A DNA stretch of 64,000 bases from Eubacteriales bacterium (GTDB taxonomy: Bacteria > Bacillota > Clostridia > Lachnospirales > Lachnospiraceae): contig JAUNPS010000001.1 of NCBI GenBank assembly GCA_030536575.1, forward strand, positions 202,524 to 266,523. The letters are read 5' to 3'. Both the position numbers and the translations under genes were made by a program. Numbering within the stretch: position 1 is the stretch's first letter; every line of letters starts with the position of its first letter. This document shows, one piece after another, positions 19,591-27,889 of this stretch. The notes under the pieces are model-generated. The model saw nothing but the letters and a program-made list of their open reading frames with translations, did no database searches and was not told where the DNA came from.

Positions 19591-20511
19591 TTAATCATAT
19601 CGTACCTTCGGATTCAGTACGCCGTAGAGCAGGTCTACAATCAGGTTGACAACGATGTATTCGACTGCGAAGAACAGCAGAAGCGCCTGTACCACTTTGT
19701 AATCACGATAGTTGATCGAATCTACCAGGAGCCGCCCAAGGCCCGGAATGGAAAATACGGTTTCCACCAGCACGGAACCGGAAAGCAGGCCGCCGATCTG
19801 AAGGCCGGTCACGGTCACGACCTGAATCAGGGAGTTTTTGAACGCGTGGCGCATGATAACGAAAAATTCGCCCAGGCCTTTCGCACGGGCCGTCCGCACG
19901 TAGTCCTCCCGCATGCTCTCCAGCATGGAAGAACGGGTGAAACGCGCCAGGATCGCCATAGTGCCCGCGCCCAGCGTCAGGGACGGCAGGATGTAACTCT
20001 TCCAGGAATCCAGACCGGAGGTCGGCAGCCAGCCAAGTCCTACGGAAAACCACTGGATCAGCATCAGGCCCAGCCAGAAGCTCGGCACGGAAATACCGGA
20101 AATGGCAATGAGCATGCCAATGTAATCCATAGCTTTGCCTCTACAGACCGCTGAAATAATCCCCAGTGCCACGCCGACAATAGTTGCCCAGATAATGGAA
20201 CAGATCGTCAGCATGATCGTGGGTTTAAAACGCGGGATAATGGTATCCCAGACGGTCGCGCCGTTTTTCAGGGAATTTCCCAGATCTCCGGTAAAGAGGC
20301 CTTTCATATAGTCCACGTACTGGGTCAGCAGCGGTTTGTTCAGGCCGAGCTGTTCCCGGATCACTTCGACTTCTTCTGCGGTGGCGTCCATGCCTGCCTG
20401 CATACGGGCCGGATCGCCGGGGATCAAATGAATATACATGAAAATAAAGAATGATATGGCCAGCAGAAGGGGAATGGCGCTTAAAATTCTTTTAATACAA
20501 TATCGTCCCAT
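19591..20511 (-). CDS. Peptide ABC transporter permease, DppB/OppB type
   Basis: This is an inner-membrane subunit, 306 residues. The start is ATG 20511 with GGAGG seven bases upstream; an 18-residue longer frame to 20565 is not supported. The N-terminus GRYCIKRILSAIPLLLAISF and the region FIMRHAFKNSLIQVVT are typical of the DppB/OppB family. It forms the translocation pore with the DppC-type subunit. Confidence 0.95.
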   Translation of the reverse strand: MGRYCIKRILSAIPLLLAISFFIFMYIHLIPGDPARMQAGMDATAEEVEVIREQLGLNKPLLTQYVDYMKGLFTGDLGNSLKNGATVWDTIIPRFKPTIMLTICSIIWATIVGVALGIISAVCRGKAMDYIGMLIAISGISVPSFWLGLMLIQWFSVGLGWLPTSGLDSWKSYILPSLTLGAGTMAILARFTRSSMLESMREDYVRTARAKGLGEFFVIMRHAFKNSLIQVVTVTGLQIGGLLSGSVLVETVFSIPGLGRLLVDSINYRDYKVVQALLLFFAVEYIVVNLIVDLLYGVLNPKVRYD

Positions 20512-20553
20512 CGTATTCCTCCAATTTTTCTTTCCACAGTGCCGTGTAAGACC

Positions 20554-20591
20554 AAAGGCGGTCACCGCCTTTATCAGGGATGACCGCCTTT
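20554..20591 (-). other. Intercistronic hairpin after the peptide-binding protein gene
   Basis: In the 111-base gap between the binding-protein and DppB-type genes, AAAGGCGG and CCGCCTTT form an 8-bp hairpin with a three-base loop (20554-20572). A further CCGCCTTT copy follows at 20584-20591 and could pair instead. No T run follows, so it is not a terminator. Such hairpins often protect the upstream binding-protein mRNA from decay; that role is inferred. Confidence 0.55.
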
Positions 20592-20622
20592 GCTTTGAAC
20601 GTCTGTCTAATTTATTCTGATG

Positions 20623-22194
20623 TTACTGAGCCAGTACAGCATTCTGATATCTGATCGTTCCGTCCGGAGCTACGTATGCGCCGGAAAGGTAGGTCTTTGT
20701 AGAATAGACGATCTGGTCGGTTCCAAGGAACAGCCAGGTTGCATCGTTCCATGCCAGTTCCTGTGCGGTCTGGTAATACTCTGCTTTCTCTTCTTCGGTC
20801 GCTGCGGCAAGTCCTGCGTCCATGGCGGCGTCAAAATCAGGATTGTTGTAGTATACGGTATTGGCACTGGTGGGCGGGCACATCTCGCTGTAGAGCAGCG
20901 CACGCATGGAGCTGTCTGCGGAGAAGTCGGATGCGGACCAGTTTACATACCACATATCGATTTCTGCATCTTCCAGGGGTACATAGATCTTATCGGAAAC
21001 GGTAGCCGGCTCCATCGGAACGACTTCGACATTGATGCCGATCTGGGAGAGCTGCTGCTGGATAAAGGTCATACCCTTGATTTCCTGGGTGGTGTTGTCA
21101 CCCCAGATGGTGATATCGAATCCGTCTGCATAACCGGCTTCTTCCATCAGGGATTTCGCTTTTTCCAGGTCGAAGGTGTACGGGGTCTGCTCTTCATAAT
21201 ACTGGATAACGGACGGTACGGTAGAGGTAGCCGCTTCGCCGTATCCGCCGTACATCAGGGCAACGTAGGCGTCTTTGTCGATGGCGTAGTTCATAGCCTG
21301 ACGTACACGAACGTCGCTTAAAGCTTCCCGGTTCACGTTCAGGGTTACGTAGCGCATGATGTTCGATACGCTGGTGTTGATCTGAGCGTCTTCGGTGCTC
21401 TCAACAACGGAAAGCTGGTCGGAGGAGGTCGGGTAGATCAGGTCGGCTTCGCCGGTCTGCAGCATAGCGGTACGGGTGCCTGCTTCCGGAACTTCTTTGA
21501 TCGTTACGGAGTCTACGCCGGGTTTTTCTCCCCAGTAGTCATCATTTCTTACCATGGTTACGTGGTCGCCTTCCACCCATTCCTGATAGGTGTACGGGCC
21601 GGTTCCACAGGGATGATACATCACGTCATTGCCATACTCTTCGATGGCTGCCGGGCTGATGAAGCACATCTGGGTCAGCTTGTTTAAGAATACGCCGTAA
21701 GGCTCGCTTAAGGTAAATACGACGGTGTAGTCGTCAGGAGTCTCGATGCTGGCGATTCGCGGGGTTTCTTCGCCGTCTACGGTCTTGAAGTAGGTTCTTC
21801 TGCTCTTCAGGCCATTGTCCGCGTCGAAAACACGCTCGAAGTTCGCTACGACTGCGGCGGAGTTAAAGTCGGTTCCGTCATGGAACTTCACACCTTCGCG
21901 CAGGTGGAAGGTATAGGTCAGGGAGTCTTCGGATACTTCCCAGGACTCTGCCAGAACGCCTTCCAGCTCCTGATTCTCATCGAAGTGGAGCAGTTCTTCG
22001 TACACGCCGCGGGTCGCAGAAATCGCGTTCGTATCGGAAATGTTCTGCGGGTCCATGGAGCTTACGGAGCCTTCGATGGCAATTACCAGGTCGTTATCCG
22101 GGGCGGTAGCGCCTTCTGCGGATGCGGTCAGGCCTGCCATGGAAAGGGTCATGGCTCCGGCCAGTACGAGGGCCAGGATTTTCTTGATTTTCAT
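20623..22194 (-). CDS. Solute-binding protein family 5 (peptide/oligosaccharide)
   Basis: This is the secreted ligand-binding protein of the peptide-type importer, 523 residues. The signal peptide ends near ASA-EG and contains no cysteine, so it lacks the usual lipobox. The family 5 signature is present (REGVKFHDGTDFNSAAVVANFERV, given here in two parts: REGVKFHDG and FNSAAVVANFERV), and the fold continues with WVEGDHVTMVRNDDYWG. It is the first gene of the ten-gene operon. Family 5 proteins bind di- and oligopeptides, nickel or some oligosaccharides. Given the aminopeptidase and fucosidase genes, a fucosylated peptide or a fucosyl oligosaccharide are the two leading ligands. Confidence 0.93.
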   Translation of the reverse strand: MKIKKILALVLAGAMTLSMAGLTASAEGATAPDNDLVIAIEGSVSSMDPQNISDTNAISATRGVYEELLHFDENQELEGVLAESWEVSEDSLTYTFHLREGVKFHDGTDFNSAAVVANFERVFDADNGLKSRRTYFKTVDGEETPRIASIETPDDYTVVFTLSEPYGVFLNKLTQMCFISPAAIEEYGNDVMYHPCGTGPYTYQEWVEGDHVTMVRNDDYWGEKPGVDSVTIKEVPEAGTRTAMLQTGEADLIYPTSSDQLSVVESTEDAQINTSVSNIMRYVTLNVNREALSDVRVRQAMNYAIDKDAYVALMYGGYGEAATSTVPSVIQYYEEQTPYTFDLEKAKSLMEEAGYADGFDITIWGDNTTQEIKGMTFIQQQLSQIGINVEVVPMEPATVSDKIYVPLEDAEIDMWYVNWSASDFSADSSMRALLYSEMCPPTSANTVYYNNPDFDAAMDAGLAAATEEEKAEYYQTAQELAWNDATWLFLGTDQIVYSTKTYLSGAYVAPDGTIRYQNAVLAQ

Positions 22195-22225
22195 AGTCGA
22201 TCTCTCCTTTTTAAATAAATTCTTG

Positions 22226-22250
22226 TTTTTATAGCTTAGGGCTATAAAAA
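22226..22250 (-). other. Inverted repeat in the 5' leader of the peptide/fucosidase operon
   Basis: TTTTTATAGC and GCTATAAAAA are perfect 10-bp arms with a five-base loop, about 30 bases upstream of the binding-protein start and inside the predicted leader. On the transcribed strand no T run follows the stem, so it is not a terminator. It could affect translation or mRNA stability. Confidence 0.5.
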
Positions 22251-22330
22251 AAGCATTCCGAACTGGTACGTTCCGGGTGAACCGCTGACTTTTTTGTGAC
22301 GTCTTCTGCTCCTTTGCATATCAATTTCGA

Positions 22331-22348
22331 AATACTTATTTAAGTGTT
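22331..22348. promoter_or_regulatory. Operator-like palindrome at the operon start point
   Basis: ACTT-ATTT-AAGT with matching flanks forms an imperfect 18-bp palindrome (one mismatched pair). It covers the predicted transcription start of the promoter at 22352-22380. A repressor here would block initiation. The DeoR-family protein encoded in the same operon is the obvious candidate, but no experimental site is known to me. Confidence 0.45.
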
Positions 22349-22351
22349 TTT

Positions 22352-22380
22352 AGTATAGCATGCCTATAGGGGAATGTCAA
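22352..22380 (-). promoter_or_regulatory. Near-consensus sigma-A promoter of the peptide/fucosidase operon
   Basis: On the minus strand TTGACA (22380-22375), a 17-base spacer and TATACT (22357-22352) match the vegetative consensus at 11 of 12 positions. The 60 bases upstream are very A-rich, like an UP element. Predicted start near 22345 gives a leader of about 150 bases. Confidence 0.85.
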
Positions 22381-22441
22381 TTGTTTTTTATTGTTTTGTC
22401 GTGTTTTACTGTATTGTTTGGTATTATTTTGTATTTATTGC

Positions 22442-22482
22442 ACAAAATGGGCGCTATGGAAGCCGTTAGGCTTTCATGCGCC
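22442..22482 (-). terminator. Possible terminator overlapping the end of the rRNA methyltransferase gene
   Basis: A bulged hairpin with arms GGCGC...GCGCC and AAGCC...GGCTT includes the stop codon and is followed by ATTTTGT. The stem is strong but the T run is short, so termination may be partial. Confidence 0.45.
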
Positions 22483-24235
22483 ATCCTGAGAGGTATTTGT
22501 TTTTTAAGAGTCCGCCGGTGAGTTTGCCCCAGCCTAAGGGGTAGCCGTTTACGCATACGAGCTGCCAGCCGCGGGGGCGAAAGACCGGGAGGTCGTCGAC
22601 GGTGATGGTTTCGCCTTTTAAATAGCGGAAGACGCGTTCGTCGGTCCAGGAGAAGTTCAGGACAGAGGTGTAATCGGTCTTTTTGAGGGCCATGGCGAAG
22701 GATTGGCTGGGTTCGAAGCGGTCTTTTTTGAGTTCGCCGAGGTAGAGGCCATTGCGGAGGAAGGTGAGGCCGGTAATGCCGTCCAGGTGCTCCGGGAGGT
22801 AGTAGAGCTGGCCTTTGCGGAGGTCGAGGCGGGTGGGGTCGAGGGGCATACGGACGTCGCGGAAAAAGTCGTCCAGGATTGCCTGGTCGGTTGGGGCAAT
22901 GCGGGGGCGTTTGGCAACGGGGCTTCCCGGACGGGTTTCAGGGCTGCGGAAGCGTTTCTGCACTGGGGATTCCTCGCGGCTTTCCGAACCGCGGAACCGC
23001 GTGGCGCCAGGGCCGTCGGCCGACGGGCTTTGCCCTGGTATCCCGCAATTCGTTTTCCGGCTGTCTGGGCAGCCCCTTTGGGCACGGCTCTCGTGCTGGG
23101 CGTCCGGCCCCGTGCGTTCCGGCGTTTCCGGCTGACCCGCTTCGGCACGGCCTTCGTGCTGGGTTTCCGGCCTCGTGTATTCCGGCGTTTCCGGCTGACC
23201 CGCTTCAGCACGGCCTTCGTGCTGGGTTTCCGGCCTCGTGTATTCCGGCATTTCCTGCTGGGCCTGCGCCCCGCTTTGGCCGTCCGCGCCTTCTTTTTTC
23301 AGCAGCGCCAGGAAATGGCCTTCGCCCGGAAGTTTATGCGGCCAGATACGCGCGCACAATTCCAGTTCCTGTATGATACTTCCGTCCTCGCCCATAGCCC
23401 ACTCCGGCCGCCCCGGCGCGAAGAAATCCTTCCGCCCTTTTTCCAGCCCGCCCGTTGGCGTAATCGGGCACAGATGAAACTCCGGGCACATCTCCAGCAG
23501 ATACCGGATCACCTGCTCATTTTCCACCGGCGAAAACGTACAAGTCGAATACAGCAGCATCCCTCCGGGCCGCAGCATCCGCGCCGCCTGCACCACAATC
23601 TCCTTCTGGATTTTCGCACAATTTAACGGCTTCTCCGGCGTCCACGCCTTCGCCACATCCGCATCCTTCCGGAACATCCCTTCCCCGGAACAGGGCGCAT
23701 CCACCAGAATCTTATCGAAAAACCCTTCAAACTGCTCCGCCAGCTTCCCCGGCGTCTCATTCACCAGAAACGAATTCGGGATTCCGAACACCTCAATATT
23801 CTTCTGCAATGCCTTCGCCCTGGAAGCGCTGATATCATTCGCCACCAGAAGCCCCTGCCCTTTCAGCTTCGCCCCAAGCTCCGTCGCCTTCCCGCCGGGA
23901 GCCGCGCACAGATCCAGCACCTTCTCCCCCGGTTCCACCGGAAGCACCGACGCCGGCGTCATCGCGCTGGGTTCCTGCAAATAATACAATCCCGCATAGT
24001 AAAACGCATGCCTGGAAGGCTGGTCTTCCTCTTCATAATAGAAGCCGTTTTCCACCCATGGAATCTGAGTCAGCGTAAACGGCGCCGTCTTTTGAAAGTC
24101 TTCCGCGCTGATCTTCGCCGTATTGACCCGCAGGCCGAAGCGCCTGGGCTCCTGATAGCTCTCCAGGAACGCCTCGTATTCCTCCCCCAGCAGGGTTTTC
24201 ATATTGTCCAAAAATACTTCCGGTAATTTCGTCAT
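22466..24235 (-). CDS. rsmF: RsmF-like 16S rRNA (cytosine-C5) methyltransferase with repeat insertion
   Basis: This is a SAM-dependent m5C RNA methyltransferase of the NOL1/NOP2/Sun family, 589 residues. The SAM site is VLDLCAAPGGKATE near residue 110. The catalytic cysteines are in DAPCSGEGMFRKD and LLYSTCTFSP. The C-terminal part resembles the RsmF extra domains (RGWQLVCVNGYPLGWGK). Between them a roughly 130-residue low-complexity linker holds a 21-residue repeat (PEYTRPETQHEGRAEAGQPE as core) in about 2.6 copies. Normal family members have about 450-480 residues, so the linker is an expansion. It starts five bases behind the FtsX-type gene, whose end carries its GGAG site. Confidence 0.9.
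   Translation of the reverse strand: MTKLPEVFLDNMKTLLGEEYEAFLESYQEPRRFGLRVNTAKISAEDFQKTAPFTLTQIPWVENGFYYEEEDQPSRHAFYYAGLYYLQEPSAMTPASVLPVEPGEKVLDLCAAPGGKATELGAKLKGQGLLVANDISASRAKALQKNIEVFGIPNSFLVNETPGKLAEQFEGFFDKILVDAPCSGEGMFRKDADVAKAWTPEKPLNCAKIQKEIVVQAARMLRPGGMLLYSTCTFSPVENEQVIRYLLEMCPEFHLCPITPTGGLEKGRKDFFAPGRPEWAMGEDGSIIQELELCARIWPHKLPGEGHFLALLKKEGADGQSGAQAQQEMPEYTRPETQHEGRAEAGQPETPEYTRPETQHEGRAEAGQPETPERTGPDAQHESRAQRGCPDSRKTNCGIPGQSPSADGPGATRFRGSESREESPVQKRFRSPETRPGSPVAKRPRIAPTDQAILDDFFRDVRMPLDPTRLDLRKGQLYYLPEHLDGITGLTFLRNGLYLGELKKDRFEPSQSFAMALKKTDYTSVLNFSWTDERVFRYLKGETITVDDLPVFRPRGWQLVCVNGYPLGWGKLTGGLLKNKYLSGWRMKA
23093..23255 (-). repeat. 63-bp tandem repeat inside the rRNA methyltransferase gene
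   Basis: Copies begin at 23093, 23156 and 23219, exactly 63 bases apart; the third is partial. The first copy is more diverged. The period is a multiple of three, so the frame is kept and the encoded 21-residue unit is Glu-, Pro- and Thr-rich. Copy number could vary between strains. Confidence 0.85.
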
Positions 24236-24240
24236 GTTTT

Positions 24241-27200
24241 TTACTCCACACTCTTTAAGGATTCTACCATATCGATCTTTTTCAGTTTGAAATGCATGAA
24301 AAAGTTCACAATTAAGGAAAAGCCGCAGGTCAAAATCATTGCATAAACATTGCTCATCATTTTAATGTTTCTGCCGAACATGCACTCGTCCACTTCCACC
24401 GTCAGGATCACATAGCGGTGGAGGAGGAATCCGAGGAAAATCCCAAGAGCCGCCCCGATGAAGGTCAGCAGGACATTTTCCCGGTAAACATAAGCGGAAA
24501 CTTCGCCGTCGTAGAAACCCAGCACCTTGATGGTGGCAAGCTCCCGCTTCCGCTCATTGATATTAATATTATTCAGGTTATAGAGAACGACAAAGGCCAG
24601 CATTCCGGCGGACACGATCAGGACAATGATGACACTGTCCAGCGTTCCCAGCATGTCATCCAGACGTTCCTTCACCGTAGCCGTATAGCTGATACTGAGG
24701 GCGGCGTCCTGTTTCAGGAGGTCGGTGCCGACTTTTTCGATCTCGGCCTCGTCTTCCAGATCCGTGCAGAAAATCCGGTTGTTAAATTCCGGCTCTTCCC
24801 CAAACGCCTCCGCGTACAGTTCCGGCGACATATAGGCGTAATGCAGCATGTAATTCTCACAGATATCGCCCACCGTAACCATGATTTCTTTTCCGCTGTC
24901 GGCCATGATCACAAAGGTGTCCCCGACGCTCACGTCCAGAAGCTTCGCGGTCTTCTCGCCCAGGATCACGCCCTGGTTTTCCAGGGTGAACGTCTCTTTC
25001 GTCTCCCGATGGCGGAAGGTCACAAAGTCGGACAGATTCTCGGTGGTTTCCGGCACCATCAGATAAACGTCCCTGGTGTTTTTGCCGTTCTTCATTGTCA
25101 TTTTTTTCATGAAAACGCTCATCTGGGCGGTCACTTCCGAATGCTCTTCCAGGGCTTTTGTCAGCTCTGCCTTCTCCTCCGCGGTGGCGTCTTCGTCTTC
25201 AATGATCGTCGCATCATAAAGCTGGATTTCCTGATACTGCAAAATTGCCACATCCATAATGGAATCCCGCAGGCCAAAGCCCACCAAAAGCAGGGCCATA
25301 CAGCCGCCGATCCCAAAAATCGTCATAAAGAAGCGCTTTTTATAGCGGAACAGGTTCCGGATCGTAGACTTCCAGCTAAAACTTAAATGCCTCCAGACAA
25401 AACCGATATGTTCCAGCAGCACGCGCTTGCCCTCTTTCGGGGTGGGCGGGCGCATCAGGCTTGCCGGGGTGTCCAGAAGGACTTTCCAGCAGGATGCAAT
25501 CGTCGCCACCAGGGTACAGCACACCGCGATTCCGGTAGCAAGTCCGGCGGAACCCATCTGATACGGAAGTTCCATCACATACATATGCGGGTACAGGATT
25601 CCATACGCGGTTATGATCACGAAAGGCAAGAACTTCTGTCCGAGCAGAACGCCCAGCACGCTCCCGCCCAGCGTTGCCAGCAGTGCATAGCACAGATATT
25701 TCATGGCAATGGATACTTTTCCGTACCCCAGCGCCTTTAATGTACCGATCTGCGTCCGCTGCTCTTCTACCATACGCGTCATGGTCGTCAGGCTGATCAG
25801 GGCCGCTACCAGGAAGAACAGGGCCGGGAATACCTGAGCAATGCTCTTCATCCGATCCGCATTGTCCCCGTAGCCGGTATAGTCAGTCAGGTCTTCTCTG
25901 GTGGAAATGCTCCATTCCGGCACTTCAATGTCGGCCAGTTCGGCTTCCGCATCCGCCAGTTCCTGTTCCGCGTCCGCAATTTTCTGTTCGCCGTCCGCGA
26001 TCTTTTCATCCGCTTCGGCTTTCGCGTCCTCGTATTCCTGTTTTCCTTCGGCCAGTTTTTCTTCGTTTTCCTCGATTTCTTTTTCAGCGTCGGCTATCTG
26101 CTGTTCCGCGTCCGCTATCTGCTGTTCCGCGCTGGCGAGCTGAGCTTCATTGCTGGCAATTTCGGCTTCGCCGCTGGAAAGCTCCGAAGAACCCGCCGCA
26201 ATCTGGGCGGCTCCGCTGTCCACCTGCGCCTGCGCATCATTCAAAGCAGACTCCTGGCTGTTCACCTCCGCCCAGGCCGCATCCAGCGATGCCCGTGCAG
26301 ATACCAGCTCCTCACGGCCTGCGGCCACAGACGCACGCTGCTCGTCAATGGAAAGCTGACTGTTATTGATCTGCGCCTGGCCGCTCTCCAGCTCCGCCTG
26401 GCTGCTTTCCAGGGAAACCCGCGCCGCCTCAAGCTGCGGCTGGGCCATCTGAAGGGCGATCTGCCCTTCCTCGGTGCCGGCCGCAGCCTCCAAAGCCGCT
26501 TTCTGAGCCGCATACTCCGCCCAGGCCGCATCTAACTGAAGCTTGCTGCTCTCCAGCTCCGAGGCCTTCTGATTCAGCTCCGCCTGAGCGGCATCCAGCG
26601 CGGCTTCCGCCTCGTCGAGCTGCGCGACGCTGGCCATGTACGCCTCTTCCTGGGCGTACAGCGTATTCTTCGCGTCCGTAAGCTGGCTCCAGCCGCTCGA
26701 CACCTGCGCCGCGGCGCTGTCCAACTCGGCCTGCCTCGTACTTAATTCGCTCCGGCCATCGGCAGCCTGCTGCCTGGCGGCATCCAACTGCTGCCGGCCC
26801 TCCGCGAGCTCCGCCTTCGCATCCTCCAGCTCCTGCTTCTTCTCCTCTAACTCCTTCCATCCATCCTCGATCTCTTGCTTCCCGTCCTCAACCTCCTGCT
26901 TCGAATCCTCTAATTCCATCTTCGCGTCTTCTAACTCCTGCTTCCCGTCCTCAACTTCCTGCTTTCCATCCGCCAGCTTCGTCTCCGCATCCTCGATCTT
27001 CTCCTTCGCCTCCGCCAGCTTCTCGTCTGCCTCCTGTTTTCCGTCTTCTAACTCCTGCTTCGCATCCTCCAGCTTCTCCCGGCCTTCCGCAATCTTCTCG
27101 TCCGCTTCTTCCATAATCTCGTCATAACGGGCCTGACAGCGAACCTCCTCGATTCCTTCTGCCTGCGCTTCCACCTGGTCGATCAGCTCCGGATAAGCGT

Positions 27201-27882
27201 CCTCGAACGCATTGAGTTCCTCCGCGCCCGCGGCCGACAGCCAGATCTGCGTATACACATCCATGTCAAACGTATCCGGAATCACATACAAAACCCCGGA
27301 AACTTCGCCGCTTCCCAACGTCGTATTGCCCCGGCTTAAAGACACATAATAAGGGCTGTTTCCAATTCCCGTCACCGTAAACGCATGCGTCGCCAGCACG
27401 CCGTCCTCGTCGTCATCCACGCTTTCTTCCACGACCAGCACGTCGCCCACGGAAACGCCCATTTTCGAAGCCATTTCATCGTCGATCATGCATTCCCCCA
27501 CCGCTTCCGGCAGAACGCCTTCCGACAGCCGCAGGTTCTGAAAATTTTCCGCAATGGATTCAATATGAAGCACCTTCTGATTACTCTCGTCCCCGTACAG
27601 GACGTCCGTCATCCAGGCCCCTTCCGCCGTCTCGATCCCATCCAGCGCCTCCAGTGCCTCCACATCCGCATCCGTCAGCCCCAGCGTCCCGATTACCTTT
27701 AAATCCATCATGTTTTCCGTATCGAAATACGTGTCTCCGGAACTTCGCATATCCGGGGCCGCCGCCTGCAGACCCGCGAAGAACGCCACCCCCAGCGCCA
27801 CAATAAAGAAAATCGACGCAAACCGGTTAAAGCTCTTCCGGATCTCCATAAAAAAGTCTTTTCTCAACGCACGTTTTTTCAT
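24241..27882 (-). CDS. FtsX/MacB-type ABC exporter permease with long extracytoplasmic coiled coil
   Basis: This is a 1213-residue membrane protein. An N-terminal membrane segment (FASIFFIVALGVAFFAGLQA) precedes a first extracytoplasmic domain. Residues about 255-655 are a long coiled coil made of heptads such as EVEDGKQ, ELEDAKM and ELEDSKQ, later Ala/Ser/Gln-rich. An FtsX domain follows near 675-790, a MacB_PCD-like extracellular domain near 850-1060, and a second FtsX domain at the C-terminus. It is coupled to the ATPase gene eight bases upstream. Substrate unknown: lipids, peptides or mechanical control of envelope hydrolases are possible for this superfamily. The coiled coil could span the cell wall. 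Confidence 0.9.
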   Translation of the reverse strand: MKKRALRKDFFMEIRKSFNRFASIFFIVALGVAFFAGLQAAAPDMRSSGDTYFDTENMMDLKVIGTLGLTDADVEALEALDGIETAEGAWMTDVLYGDESNQKVLHIESIAENFQNLRLSEGVLPEAVGECMIDDEMASKMGVSVGDVLVVEESVDDDEDGVLATHAFTVTGIGNSPYYVSLSRGNTTLGSGEVSGVLYVIPDTFDMDVYTQIWLSAAGAEELNAFEDAYPELIDQVEAQAEGIEEVRCQARYDEIMEEADEKIAEGREKLEDAKQELEDGKQEADEKLAEAKEKIEDAETKLADGKQEVEDGKQELEDAKMELEDSKQEVEDGKQEIEDGWKELEEKKQELEDAKAELAEGRQQLDAARQQAADGRSELSTRQAELDSAAAQVSSGWSQLTDAKNTLYAQEEAYMASVAQLDEAEAALDAAQAELNQKASELESSKLQLDAAWAEYAAQKAALEAAAGTEEGQIALQMAQPQLEAARVSLESSQAELESGQAQINNSQLSIDEQRASVAAGREELVSARASLDAAWAEVNSQESALNDAQAQVDSGAAQIAAGSSELSSGEAEIASNEAQLASAEQQIADAEQQIADAEKEIEENEEKLAEGKQEYEDAKAEADEKIADGEQKIADAEQELADAEAELADIEVPEWSISTREDLTDYTGYGDNADRMKSIAQVFPALFFLVAALISLTTMTRMVEEQRTQIGTLKALGYGKVSIAMKYLCYALLATLGGSVLGVLLGQKFLPFVIITAYGILYPHMYVMELPYQMGSAGLATGIAVCCTLVATIASCWKVLLDTPASLMRPPTPKEGKRVLLEHIGFVWRHLSFSWKSTIRNLFRYKKRFFMTIFGIGGCMALLLVGFGLRDSIMDVAILQYQEIQLYDATIIEDEDATAEEKAELTKALEEHSEVTAQMSVFMKKMTMKNGKNTRDVYLMVPETTENLSDFVTFRHRETKETFTLENQGVILGEKTAKLLDVSVGDTFVIMADSGKEIMVTVGDICENYMLHYAYMSPELYAEAFGEEPEFNNRIFCTDLEDEAEIEKVGTDLLKQDAALSISYTATVKERLDDMLGTLDSVIIVLIVSAGMLAFVVLYNLNNININERKRELATIKVLGFYDGEVSAYVYRENVLLTFIGAALGIFLGFLLHRYVILTVEVDECMFGRNIKMMSNVYAMILTCGFSLIVNFFMHFKLKKIDMVESLKSVE

Positions 27883-27889
27883 CGCTTCC

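Noticed and set aside
23093-23255. CRISPR-like array in the rsmF region
   Set aside because: Units are contiguous with no spacers and lie inside a reading frame; no cas genes in the window.
22703-23626. 307-codon plus-strand frame with apparent repeats opposite rsmF
   Set aside because: It only mirrors the 63-bp repeat of the real gene.
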